This document shows, in pieces, positions 25,399-33,856 of a stretch of 36,333 bases of DNA. The DNA comes from Mesorhizobium sp. Root552 (GTDB taxonomy: Bacteria > Pseudomonadota > Alphaproteobacteria > Rhizobiales > Rhizobiaceae), in the NCBI RefSeq assembly GCF_001427285.1, contig NZ_LMFV01000018.1:474-36806 (forward strand). The letters run 5' to 3'. Position 1 is the stretch's first letter; every line of letters starts with the position of its first letter. The translations under genes and the position numbers were made by a program. Under the pieces are notes generated by a model, which worked only from the letters and a program-made list of their open reading frames with translations, was not told the DNA's origin and searched no databases.

Positions 25399-26171
25399 TC
25401 TAGCTTCTCAGCGCTGTTGGCCGCCTTCCGCATGTTCATCCAGGCTTGGTACTCAAAATGGACATTTTCCACCTTACCTTGGGCCTTGATTTTGCCCTCA
25501 TCGAGCCAGATAAGAGTCTCGACCCACTCCTCTAGGACACGTCGCGAGTGGCTCGCGAGGAGCAAGATCTTGGCCTTCTTGATGAGTTGGGTCTGCAGTC
25601 CACTCACCGCGAGGCTCAGGGTCGGGTCGGCTGCGTTGATCCACTCGTCCATAATCAGTATTTCGCCGCGCACTAGTCGTAGCAGGCTCATCACGAAACG
25701 CGATCTCATGCCGGCGGAATAGCTGTGAATCGGTAGCTCGAAATAGCCGCCGAGGCCTGACAGTTCTTTGACATCCTCCACATGGCGACTGATCGCGCTC
25801 TGCTGCACACCCATGTAGAGGCATTTGAGCTCGGCATTCTGACGTCCCGTGAGGCTAGCCCTCAGTCCTGAGCCGAGGGCAAATTGAGGGCTCACCCGTC
25901 CTTCGATGTCGACAGTTCCCGATTGTGCGGCGAGCGCGCCAGCACACAGCTTCAGCAGCGTCGACTTTCCGGAGCCGTTCATACCGATGAGGCCAACGCG
26001 ATCCCCGTCTTTCAGCGAAAGAGTAATCCCCCGCAAAGCGGCAATTTCCAGATAACGATGACCGACGAGGATATGAGCGCCAACGGCGCCGCGTTTGAGA
26101 CTCTTTGTCGAATCCCCCCTTTTTCGTAGATAGTAGCTGACGTTGGCGTCCCTAATGTCGATTTTGGCCAT
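25395..26171 (-). CDS. polysaccharide ABC exporter ATPase (KpsT/Wzt type)
   Basis: Drives export of finished polysaccharide through the partner permease. A 258-residue ATPase from the ATG at 26171, two bases after the permease stop; the longer frame runs into the permease gene. Walker A is GMNGSGKST, the signature loop YSAGMRSRF and the Walker B EILIMDEWINAAD. The C-terminus stops soon after the nucleotide-binding domain, so there is no carbohydrate-binding extension of the kind found in Wzt of O8/O9a antigens. This points to a KpsT-like or methylation-independent exporter. Confidence 0.92.
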   Translation of the reverse strand: MAKIDIRDANVSYYLRKRGDSTKSLKRGAVGAHILVGHRYLEIAALRGITLSLKDGDRVGLIGMNGSGKSTLLKLCAGALAAQSGTVDIEGRVSPQFALGSGLRASLTGRQNAELKCLYMGVQQSAISRHVEDVKELSGLGGYFELPIHSYSAGMRSRFVMSLLRLVRGEILIMDEWINAADPTLSLAVSGLQTQLIKKAKILLLASHSRRVLEEWVETLIWLDEGKIKAQGKVENVHFEYQAWMNMRKAANSAEKLE

Positions 26172-26173
26172 TG

Positions 26174-26959
26174 CTATTTCACGTTCCTCACAAATCCTTG
26201 CGAACGGTGATAGGCGAGACACGCCACGATGCACACTGTAATCGAGACAATGACAGCAATAAACCAAGCCAGCGGCTTGATCGGCTCTATTCCGAACACT
26301 TGACGCGGCAGCGACAGATAATAGGCGACGGGGTTGTACTGCACCAGGACCGCTCTCGTCTTACTCGTCGTCTCCGCAACGCTCCAAAAAACTGGCGAGA
26401 CGAAGAACATGAAGCGCACACCCACGCTAAAAAGCGTCTTCGCGTCTGGATAGAAGATCGTTACCAGATTGACTAAATATGCTGTGCCCATTGAGGTTGC
26501 CGCAATCAACAACAGGAACGGTAAGAAAAGTGCAATCTCGGGCCCGATTTTCGACGGACTCATTAGTAAGATTAGCGCTACAAGCAGTGCTAGATTGAGG
26601 AAGTAGTGGAAAAGCCTGTCAATGAGCAGCTTACCAAACAAACCGGGCAGCGAGAGATTGTTGTGCACGGCGAATTCGAACCGACTCTGAATTACATCCG
26701 TACTGCCAGTGATTGAGGCGGCGATAAAGCCCCAAAATATGTAGCCCGTCAGGACGTAGAGGAAGAAATCTCCTAGCGGCATCACATGGGAGTGACGGAA
26801 GACAAGCGCCAACATCGCCGAGAAAATTAGTGAAGAAAGTGGTATCCAAAGGACACCAAGATAGGTCCCCCGATGCTGCGATGTAGCTTCAATATAGCTA
26901 ATGTGGAAGAAGCGTACGAGATCCGACAGGTGCGGCCTGATGCTTTTCCAGATGTGCAT
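26174..26959 (-). CDS. polysaccharide ABC exporter permease (KpsM/Wzm type, ABC-2)
   Basis: A 261-residue membrane protein with about six hydrophobic helices. The N-terminal cytosolic segment DLVRFFHISYIEATSQHRGTY followed by LGVLWIPLSSLIFSAML is the usual start of ABC-2 polysaccharide permeases, and the loop VSPVFWSV followed by VQYNPVAYYLSLPRQ is the C-terminal family signature. The ATG at 26959 gives the usual size; an in-frame GTG at 27040 would add 27 residues. It is the first gene of the minus-strand operon; its promoter should lie between here and the IS66 element starting at 27185. Confidence 0.9.
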   Translation of the reverse strand: MHIWKSIRPHLSDLVRFFHISYIEATSQHRGTYLGVLWIPLSSLIFSAMLALVFRHSHVMPLGDFFLYVLTGYIFWGFIAASITGSTDVIQSRFEFAVHNNLSLPGLFGKLLIDRLFHYFLNLALLVALILLMSPSKIGPEIALFLPFLLLIAATSMGTAYLVNLVTIFYPDAKTLFSVGVRFMFFVSPVFWSVAETTSKTRAVLVQYNPVAYYLSLPRQVFGIEPIKPLAWFIAVIVSITVCIVACLAYHRSQGFVRNVK

Positions 26960-27176
26960 GGTTGGTGACAAAATAAGATCAAGTGTTGTTACTAAGGTTC
27001 GCTTACAGGTTGCCTGCAGCGGTCGCAACCTCGGAATCACTCGGATGGGACGAGGAGTAGAGAGGTTGTCCGCCTAATGAGACAGTTTGGCAACAAGATC
27101 AGGGGTATTTCCACGCTGCCAATTGCTCTGTCATCTGTGCCATAGCGTCGCTCCATACGAGCATGGACGCTGCGAG

Positions 27177-27184
27177 CATTGTTC
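27177..27184. repeat. 8-bp target duplication, left of IS66
   Basis: CATTGTTC here is repeated exactly at 29309-29316, directly outside the other end of the IS66 element. Eight-base target duplications are the rule for IS66-family transposition. Confidence 0.9.
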
Positions 27185-27264
27185 GTAAGCGCGTAGGCCA
27201 CCCCACGTAGCGGCTGGCTCGCTGATCTGGGAGTCTCCTGGATGATTTATCCTGGGAGGCTCTC

Positions 27265-27663
27265 GTGAGCACACACATGTCTGATAGCAAGAACTTCGAA
27301 GTTCTCACGGCCGAGCCGGTCCGGCTTGCGCACAGTCCGGCCCGACGCGTTCGGACCTGGTCGCAGGAGGAGAAGACCAGGATCGTGACGGAGACATTTG
27401 CGCCGGGGGCGAACGTTTCGGCGATTGCGCGTTCTCACGGCCTTGATCCCTCCCAAGTCTATGCGTGGCGTTGCCAGGCGCTGGAATCGGGCATGGTCGC
27501 GCCGTTGGCGGAGGCGCGGATCAAGCCGGTCAAATTCGCTCGCTTCGACGCGGTAGCCAGCGACATGGTGGAGATTATCATTGGCGATGTGGTGGTGCGT
27601 GCCGGTGGCGATGTCGCAGCGGATCGGCTTGCCGCGGTGATCCGGGCGGTGCGGGCGGCATGA
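27265..27663 (+). CDS. tnpA: IS66 accessory protein TnpA
   Basis: A 132-residue protein with the HTH block RRVRTWSQEEKTRIVTETFA, then ANVSAIARSHGLDPSQVYAW, as in IS66 TnpA. It starts at a GTG preceded by GGGAGG at six bases. Its stop overlaps the tnpB start (ATGA), the usual coupling in this family. It probably binds the element's ends; it is not the catalytic subunit. Confidence 0.9.
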   Translation: MSTHMSDSKNFEVLTAEPVRLAHSPARRVRTWSQEEKTRIVTETFAPGANVSAIARSHGLDPSQVYAWRCQALESGMVAPLAEARIKPVKFARFDAVASDMVEIIIGDVVVRAGGDVAADRLAAVIRAVRAA

Positions 27664-28004
27664 TCCCTGCGGGCGTTCAGGTTTACGTGGCGGCGACGCC
27701 GGTCGACTTCCGCAAGGGTGCGAACGGCTTGATGGCGCTGGTGCGGGACGGCGGGGTCGATCCGTTCAACGGCGCGCTTTACGTGTTCCGCTCGAAAAGA
27801 GCGGACAGAATCAAGGCGGTCTGGTGGGACGGGTCCGGGGTATGCCTGTTTGCCAAGACGCTCGAGGAAACGAAGTTCTGCTGGCCACGCATCGGGCCCT
27901 CGCGTGTTCAGCTGAACCACGCTCAGCTCTTGGCGCTGGGTGACGGGCTGGACTGGAAGAAGGTCCGGCCGGCGGTGGTGAGGCGGCCGCAATCGGTAGG
28001 CTGA
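27660..28004 (+). CDS. tnpB: IS66 accessory protein TnpB (Orf2)
   Basis: A 114-residue protein with the strongly conserved IS66 Orf2 pattern: VYVAATPVDFRKGANGLMAL, then NGALYVFRSKRADRIKAVWW and DGSGVCLFAKTLEETKFCWP. Complete and in the normal position between tnpA and tnpC. Its exact biochemical role in the family is not settled; it is required along with TnpA and TnpC for transposition in studied members. Confidence 0.92.
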   Translation: MIPAGVQVYVAATPVDFRKGANGLMALVRDGGVDPFNGALYVFRSKRADRIKAVWWDGSGVCLFAKTLEETKFCWPRIGPSRVQLNHAQLLALGDGLDWKKVRPAVVRRPQSVG

Positions 28005-28069
28005 AGAGCCTGTGGCAAGTTGAATCAGACCCTTGAAAGTGTTGGGAGAACGGCTGCGAACATGCTGTG

Positions 28070-29285
28070 ATGCCCGTCATGGCGATGGCTGCCGAAGAGC
28101 TTCCGGACGACGTTGATGCGCTGAAGGCGATTGTCGTGGCGCTCGCCGAAAAGGCCGCCCTTCTGGAGGAGCAGGCGGCACGAAACATGCGCTCCACGGC
28201 CGAGCGGATCGAGGCTGCCGATACGCGGGTTGAGGTAGCTGAGGCGCGCATTAAGGCTGCCGACGAACGCATTGCCACACTGACGGCGATCGTGAAGATG
28301 CTGGAGCGATCTCGCTATGACAGGCGTTCGGAGCGGCTGGGCATCCCCGGGCTGACGGATGAGCAATGTGCCTTCGTGTTTGAGGAGATCGAGAGCGGCG
28401 TTGGCGAGGCGGTTGCCGATCTGGAAGCTGTGGCCCCCGATCGTGCGAAGCGCGCGCCGCGCCCGCGCAAGGGGTTTGCCGCCCATCTTGAGCGGGTGGA
28501 GCAGATCATCGAGCCGGAGGTGCCCGAGGGCTACGAAGGTCTGGATCGGTTGCTGATCGGCGAGGATGTGTCGGAACGACTGGACGTCACGTCGGCGAGA
28601 TTCCGGGTGATCGTCACCCGCCGCCCGAAATATGCCTACAGACACTGTGACGGCGTATTCCAAGCGCCTGCCCCTGCCCATATTGTCGAGAGCGGCATTC
28701 CCACCGAGCGGCTCCTGGCCCAGATTGCCGTCTCCAAATACGCCGACGGCTTGCCGCTTTACCGCCAGGAGGCGATCTATGCGCGCAACAAGGTCGAACT
28801 CAGCCGCTCGCTGATGGCGCAATGGATGGGCAAGGTCGGCTTCGAGCTCCAGCCGTGGCCAGGTTCCTGCCGCACGTGTAGCCGCCCGTCAGGACCGCTC
28901 CGTCGCCATCGTGGCGGATCTCTTCAAGCTCTGGGAAAAGGAACTGCCGCGGATCTCAGGAAAATCGAAGCTGGCCGAGGCGATCCGCTACGCCACGTCC
29001 AGGCGGGCTGTCCTCGAGCGCTTCCTGACCGACGGCCGCGTCGAGATCGACTCCAATATCGTTGAGCGGGCAATCAGGCCCCAGACAATCGTCAGAAAGA
29101 ATGCGCTTTTTGCAGGCAGCGACGGCGGCGGAAACACGTTGGCGACTGTCGCGACCCTTCTGCAAACCGCCAAAATGAACAGTGTCGATCCGCTCGCCTG
29201 GCTCACCCAGACCCTCGAGCGTATCGCTGATCGCTGGCCAATCTCCCAAATCGACCAGCTCATGCCCTGGAACTACAACTCCTGA
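28070..29285 (+). pseudogene. tnpC: IS66 transposase TnpC with the catalytic middle deleted
   Basis: The N-terminal part is intact to about 28858: a coiled coil (ALAEKAALLEEQAARNMRST), the segment YDRRSERLGIPGLTDEQ, a zinc-finger-like region, then GLPLYRQEAIYARNKVELSR and GFELQPW. The C-terminal part is in another frame from about 28872 (VAARQDRSVAIVADLFKLWE through RAIRPQTIVRKNALFAGSDG). The DDE-bearing stretch that normally lies between these two pieces, on the order of 130-plus residues, is absent and the frames no longer match. So this is a deletion with a frame change, and no transposase can be made. Confidence 0.9.
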
Positions 29286-29308
29286 ACGGCTTCAGCTACG
29301 CGCTTACC

Positions 29309-29316
29309 ATTGTTCG
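29309..29316. repeat. 8-bp target duplication, right of IS66
   Basis: CATTGTTC, identical to 27177-27184. Together they fix the insertion point of the IS66 element. Confidence 0.9.
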
Positions 29317-29769
29317 GGCGCCTTTCGTGAAGCGTTCTCGCGCTTTGGGAGTGTGCTCCATCATCGAGACGCGTACCTCGTCCTACAGTCCGGAACTTGC
29401 CGCTCGTCGAGCGAGTCATGAACGCACCAATTGCTCACGGATGCCTCGAAGCCCGACGAGCTCATCTTGTCGCGGTTGGAGCTTCAACAGGGCAGATGCG
29501 ACCTAAGTAACGTGACTCTCCACGCTACAACCCGATACAGACTCAAACCTATTACCTTCGGCCGACCGCACGATAACATCCAGATTGTCTGCCGATTTGT
29601 CAATTTTTGTAAACGCTAAGCGACAACGGGATTTTAACACCTTCTGATACTGGCTCGCGGAATGGAAGAGGCCTAATGGCTCCCCGCGAAAGCGGATGCA
29701 CACTTTCGGAATGCGCAACTCTTTGCACAATCGAGATGCCATGGCCCCGAATGAAGGCAATGACCGCGG
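29317..29769. other. intergenic region, possibly with a gene remnant
   Basis: No confident gene. On the minus strand an 85-codon stretch (29503-29760; ASRLCKELRIPKVCIRFRGE and FTKIDKSADNLDVIVR) reads like protein. It is in the same frame as the gene at 29770-30177 and is separated from it only by a TGA and a few codons; it may be the cut-off C-terminus of that gene or a separate TTG-started gene. The bases next to the IS66 element belong to a 44-codon frame that is restored if the element is removed. Confidence 0.4.
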
Positions 29770-30177
29770 TCAGCCTCGATCGAAATGCGGGATGATGCGA
29801 TTTGCAATGGTAGCCGATTCCTCATCGAGGAACGGGAGTACCATCCGCAGCGCGGAAACATACTCGGCGTCCGAAAGGGTTTTGATGGCACTTTCGGTTG
29901 TCCGCTCGAAACGGGAACGAGAAATCTCGTCAAGAAGGTATTGCAGTCGGAGCCGCTCGACCGACGGCATGCCGGACTGACCGAGACGCTCGACGCTGAA
30001 ATGCAGTCGCCACGGGTCAACAGGGTTTTCCTCGACAACAGGGTCTGCAGCGTTGGCAAAGTCTAGCCGCTGCATAACGTCGGTTAGGTCCTCCGGCCGG
30101 CTTACGCCGGCACGAGACAGAATTGCGGCCTGTTTCTCATTGTACGTCTCAGATTCAAGATTTGCTTCCATCATCAA
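29770..30177 (-). CDS. unidentified small soluble protein
   Basis: A 135-residue acidic, helical protein without signal peptide or membrane segment. It contains SRAGVSRPEDLTDVMQRLDF, VERLRLQYLLDEISRSRFER and SDAEYVSALRMVLPFLDEES; none matches a family I know. The composition is protein-like and distinct from shadow frames. It lies downstream of the recombinase cassette on the same strand, 193 bases away, so it may be part of that mobile unit. An in-frame continuation after its TGA suggests it may once have been longer. Confidence 0.5.
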   Translation of the reverse strand: MMMEANLESETYNEKQAAILSRAGVSRPEDLTDVMQRLDFANAADPVVEENPVDPWRLHFSVERLGQSGMPSVERLRLQYLLDEISRSRFERTTESAIKTLSDAEYVSALRMVLPFLDEESATIANRIIPHFDRG

Positions 30178-30370
30178 GTCCTATTGGTTCGGTTGGTGAA
30201 TGCAACAACAGTTGTGCTCTCATCTTAGAGATCACATGCACAAGTCGCGTTTTGTGGATGTTTCACGCACTGCCCCGCAGTGCTCATCAAGTGAAGTATA
30301 GCTTAATTTGAATGATCCGTCGTGCATTTTTGCGTAACGGCTCAATTTACCTTGGTAGGATAGGTGGAGG

Positions 30371-30790
30371 CTATATATTCCCCTCCTGCAACATCGAGAG
30401 AAGATGAAGCGCAGCTTGCGTTGCTTGCGATGGCTGAAAGGTCTCAGGGTTTCGTCCGAACCGCTGCTCTATCAGGTCCTTCAGCCTTTCCGTCGCCCAA
30501 GCCCGCCTCTCCGGAGTGCGGGCCAGGCCACACGCCCTGCTGACGAGATATTCTCGTCGGGCGAGACTGATCGGGGCGTCAGCGACGAGGAGGCTTCGAA
30601 GCTCGATGACTGCGATTCTCGCATTTAACTTTGCTTTGGTGTGATCGGGTCGACGCAAGTACTTTTCTCCAGATTGACCGCCGACACGGCGGTCGTTGGT
30701 GAGGCTTTGGTTTCGATAGGCGGTGCGACATTGCTTCGCGAAGAAGCAGTCGACGCAGATGGCCAAGCGGCATGTGCTACAGGTGCGCAT
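30371..30790 (-). CDS. small Cys-rich protein of the recombinase cassette
   Basis: A 139-residue protein whose N-terminus has five closely spaced cysteines (4, 7, 12, 15, 21 in CSTCRLAICVDCFFAKQC), probably a zinc-binding knuckle. The rest is basic and helical (TKAKLNARIAVIELRSLLVA, ARREYLVSRACGLARTPERR). It starts 14 bases inside the end of the upstream recombinase gene, so it is translated together with it. A small third gene after two recombinases recalls TnpC of Tn554-type elements, but I see no sequence motif that proves relationship. Likely DNA-binding accessory factor. Confidence 0.65.
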   Translation of the reverse strand: MRTCSTCRLAICVDCFFAKQCRTAYRNQSLTNDRRVGGQSGEKYLRRPDHTKAKLNARIAVIELRSLLVADAPISLARREYLVSRACGLARTPERRAWATERLKDLIEQRFGRNPETFQPSQATQAALHLLSMLQEGNI

Positions 30791-31832
30791 GGTCGCCTTC
30801 TTTCATTTCAGACAGGATGTTTTGGAGCGCGCGGCCAGCGAGGCGGCTCTGCGCCGCATCGATGTAGTGCTTCTCGGTCATTGCAAAGGAGGTATGGCCC
30901 AACAGGTCCTTGGCCACCCTGACGTTCTCCGGATCCGCCGCCAGGATGAAGTTCGCGGCGGCGTTGCGGAAACGATGGGGGCTGACGGGAAAACCAAGAG
31001 CACCGTGCGTCCACCGGATCGTTCGGCGCCGGATCATTTTGTCGGTCATTGCCCGCCCGACATAGGTCCAGAGCCAATCATGGTCTTCAGCGCCTGGGAA
31101 GGCGAGGCGGAAACGATCGAGATAGACATCTGTTGCCTTCGTCAGTCGCTCCGACAGCCAATACTCCTGGAACCGGCGCGTCTTCGTGAGATCTTCCGGG
31201 ACCATGATCACCCACCGATTACCGATCCTGCGTAGGTGCTCATTGAGGCGTAGCTGTGAGAAGGCCCGCCGGCGCATCGGCGCCTCCACAAGCGTGGCGA
31301 TCAACAGCCCGTCGCGGTACATCATCGCCGCGCTCTTCGTGACCCGACACGCGCGCTTCGCCTTGACCTCCGCCTTGTCCATAAGTCGGAGGCCAAGTGC
31401 ATAGAGGTCGCTGCTCAGTACCATTGGATGCTTGATTGGCTTGGCTTGCCGGGCGATGCGACGAGCGATGTGATAAAGCCAACGCCAATCACGATCCGGA
31501 TACATGGCTCTAATGGAGTAGAAGAGCCGACCGAGTTGGTGTGAAATAGTCGTGTCGCGACAATTTTCGCGGAGGTAGGCGGCATAGTCCTCAATTCGGC
31601 TCCGATTGATCCGTTCAGGTGCCGACAGCTCCAGGCAATCAGGCTCGATAAGGCTCAAATAGCCGAGCCACAGCCCATATGCTGCCTGCCGACCTTGCCG
31701 CGTAGCAGCAGACAAGTGCGAGCATGGTGCTTCGTCGAAAATATCGGTGCTGTCGAAGCACGCCTCCCAGACCTGCTGGTCTTCGTCAGGCCAAGACGCA
31801 AAGGGAAGGGCGACATTGACGTGTCTAGTCAT
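30777..31832 (-). CDS. tyrosine recombinase (second gene of a three-gene cassette)
   Basis: A 351-residue site-specific recombinase starting at the ATG at 31832, which overlaps the previous gene by eight bases; the open frame extends further but the extension lies inside that gene. Catalytic residues: Arg in VEAPMRRRAFSQL, His and Arg in VSPHRFRNAAANF, His in LLGHTS and Tyr in KHYIDAAQ. It is followed with a 14-base overlap by the Cys-rich gene. Two recombinases of different length made from one transcript suggest that they act together on the ends of one element. Confidence 0.88.
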   Translation of the reverse strand: MTRHVNVALPFASWPDEDQQVWEACFDSTDIFDEAPCSHLSAATRQGRQAAYGLWLGYLSLIEPDCLELSAPERINRSRIEDYAAYLRENCRDTTISHQLGRLFYSIRAMYPDRDWRWLYHIARRIARQAKPIKHPMVLSSDLYALGLRLMDKAEVKAKRACRVTKSAAMMYRDGLLIATLVEAPMRRRAFSQLRLNEHLRRIGNRWVIMVPEDLTKTRRFQEYWLSERLTKATDVYLDRFRLAFPGAEDHDWLWTYVGRAMTDKMIRRRTIRWTHGALGFPVSPHRFRNAAANFILAADPENVRVAKDLLGHTSFAMTEKHYIDAAQSRLAGRALQNILSEMKEGDHAHL

Positions 31833-33561
31833 GGTTGCCTCCCTCACGCCGCTGAGCATCCAGCCTTGCCGGACCGGTTGAGAATTTGCGCGAAGCAATT
31901 GCCTGTTCGAGCAAAGCCTGATGATGCCTACCGGCACGAACAGTATCGACGCCGGCATAGAAGGTTGCCGTCGTGGCGAGCGACTTGTGGCCCAGGAGAT
32001 GCTGCACGACCACATGCGCGCCGGGGTTGTTATCGAGTATGAACTTCGCAGCCAGATGCCGGAACACGTGCGGATTCATATGGATGCCGACATACTGCTT
32101 GACGTATCGCTGAATAAGGAATCGTGTCGTGGCCAAATCCTTGAGGCTTCCGTCGACATTGCAAAAGAGATACTTCGGCCTCACCCCCATAACGGAATGG
32201 GCAATCACCTCTCGAAACTCGATCAGACGGGCCGCAAGCATTCTAGGGATTTCGTAGTCTACCCCGGCGCCGGTCTTGGTTTCTTCAGCTGACAAGGTGA
32301 GCGTCGAGGTGCCACTCTCCCGAACAATCAGATGTTCATCGAAGGCAAGCGCACATAGATTGCCAAGGCGGACCGGTAGATACATCAGGATGTTGATGGC
32401 GAGAGCCGCCTGTGCCTCGGCGAGGCGCAACCGCCGTTTTTTTGTGCTCGCCTGTACGTCGGTCCATATGCGGTCCGGCGCCGAGAGCAGACGCTCCTTG
32501 AGCGTACTCTGATCGAACTGGGTGATCAGCAACTTGTTCTTGCGAGACATCTGAAACTGGACCTTGGGCACCTTGTCCTTCAGCCTCTTCAGTTCGGCCA
32601 AGGTTTCCGGGTCGACTTTCACCCATTCGTTGGCGATTTGCAGCAGGTTCATGGCCATGCCAAGATTGTCATAGCTGGACTTTCCGCCGGTCACTTCGTA
32701 TCGGTGGCGCAGGATGCTACGGAAGGCGTCGACGCTCACGAGATCGGATAGTTTGCAAATCGAATTTCGGTCTGTGCCGGCCTCGACCAGTGCGTTGGCG
32801 GCGAGATGGATGCGTCGCAACATGACGTCGAGCGACGACTGCTTCAGTGCAACAGGCCTGGCGTCATCGGCGAAGACGTCTTCGCCATGGGCCCACTTGG
32901 CGTAGCTGTTCCAATCATCCAGAAACGACTGCGGGAGCGCAGTGAGCGGGACACGGGTACGGCGCAGGCGGGATGGCGGCACCGTGACTTTCTGCAGGCT
33001 GAGGTCGGGGAAGATGTCCACGACCTCATTCCAGTACCTGGTCATCGTCCGACGCACCTGATACTGATTTGGACGTAGCGAGCTAGCGGCCATTTCGGCC
33101 ATCACGCGCTCGATGATCGCATCGCCGACGGCCTCGGGTGGCTCGCCATTGCGGTTGCACCAGTTGATCAAGCGCGACAGCCCGTTGCGCTGAGCGAACG
33201 TTGTCAATGCGTTGTAGATGGCAGCCCACGCTGGATCTTTGGGGCGGCGGCTCGACACCTTGTGAACGAACCCGGGCGCCAACTCGCTGGTCGCGAGCGC
33301 CTTGAGACATAGACTTTTGACATTTGCCAGGGTCTTCGGTGCGATGTTCAAAGCGGCAGGCTGGATGACCTCAAAGACCGCGCCGAGTTCCGGCACATTG
33401 GCAGGAATATCTTTGAGGCGCCGGCCCGACCAGCTTTCCAGGCTGCGCAGGGCTGACATCATTGCCTCGCGCTTTTTGGGTGGAAGAGACTGATAGCCGC
33501 GGATGGTTGCACCCACATCCGAGAGGGTGGGGATTTGAACGGCGAACTGATTCACAATCAT
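31825..33561 (-). CDS. tyrosine recombinase (first gene of a three-gene cassette)
   Basis: A 578-residue recombinase, longer than usual because of a large N-terminal region (~330 residues) of core-binding/helical character. The catalytic residues are present: Arg in YLPVRLGNLCAL, His and Arg in NPHVFRHLAAKFI, His in LLGHKSLATT and Tyr in TFYAGVDT. The annotated ATG is only one base after AAGGAG; a GTG two codons further in (33555) has better spacing and may be the true start. It heads an operon with the 351-residue recombinase and the Cys-rich protein. Confidence 0.88.
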   Translation of the reverse strand: MIVNQFAVQIPTLSDVGATIRGYQSLPPKKREAMMSALRSLESWSGRRLKDIPANVPELGAVFEVIQPAALNIAPKTLANVKSLCLKALATSELAPGFVHKVSSRRPKDPAWAAIYNALTTFAQRNGLSRLINWCNRNGEPPEAVGDAIIERVMAEMAASSLRPNQYQVRRTMTRYWNEVVDIFPDLSLQKVTVPPSRLRRTRVPLTALPQSFLDDWNSYAKWAHGEDVFADDARPVALKQSSLDVMLRRIHLAANALVEAGTDRNSICKLSDLVSVDAFRSILRHRYEVTGGKSSYDNLGMAMNLLQIANEWVKVDPETLAELKRLKDKVPKVQFQMSRKNKLLITQFDQSTLKERLLSAPDRIWTDVQASTKKRRLRLAEAQAALAINILMYLPVRLGNLCALAFDEHLIVRESGTSTLTLSAEETKTGAGVDYEIPRMLAARLIEFREVIAHSVMGVRPKYLFCNVDGSLKDLATTRFLIQRYVKQYVGIHMNPHVFRHLAAKFILDNNPGAHVVVQHLLGHKSLATTATFYAGVDTVRAGRHHQALLEQAIASRKFSTGPARLDAQRREGGNHD

Positions 33562-33856
33562 GCTCCTTGTTACGGTTGAGACTGCCCGCTCAGTTCCTGA
33601 GCGGGCTCTTCAAGGAGCGAATTTCGGGAACACCTTCTTCTACGAAACACACGAACTCATCGTAGAATGAGCATTCCCTCTAGGCGTCGAACGGACTTCC
33701 GTCTTGGCCAGCTTTTCGCTCCTAGCTGAAAGGTACACCCCGCAGCTGGCGCGAAAATTCATTTGAATAACTCTGCAAGTCAACCTAAACCCGAAGTTAA
33801 GGTAAAGTATGGTAATGGTTTGTTTCGGTTTACCTTACTGTGAGATGGTTAATTTT
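33562..33856. other. intergenic region upstream of the recombinase cassette
   Basis: Just under 300 bases with no supported gene. It should contain the promoter of the cassette on the minus strand. TTTACCTT occurs here at about 33829 and again beyond the cassette at about 30349, which might mark cassette edges, but the shared part is too short to assert this. Confidence 0.35.

Larger units (their letters stand above)
27185..29308 (+). mobile_element. IS66-family element, 2124 bp, internally deleted
   Basis: The ends are perfect 12-bp inverted repeats, GTAAGCGCGTAG at 27185-27196 and CTACGCGCTTAC at 29297-29308, flanked by the 8-bp direct repeat CATTGTTC. The three canonical genes tnpA, tnpB and tnpC follow in order. 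The middle of tnpC, which should hold the catalytic core, is missing, so the element cannot move by itself. Intact ends mean it may still be moved by a related transposase. Confidence 0.95.
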
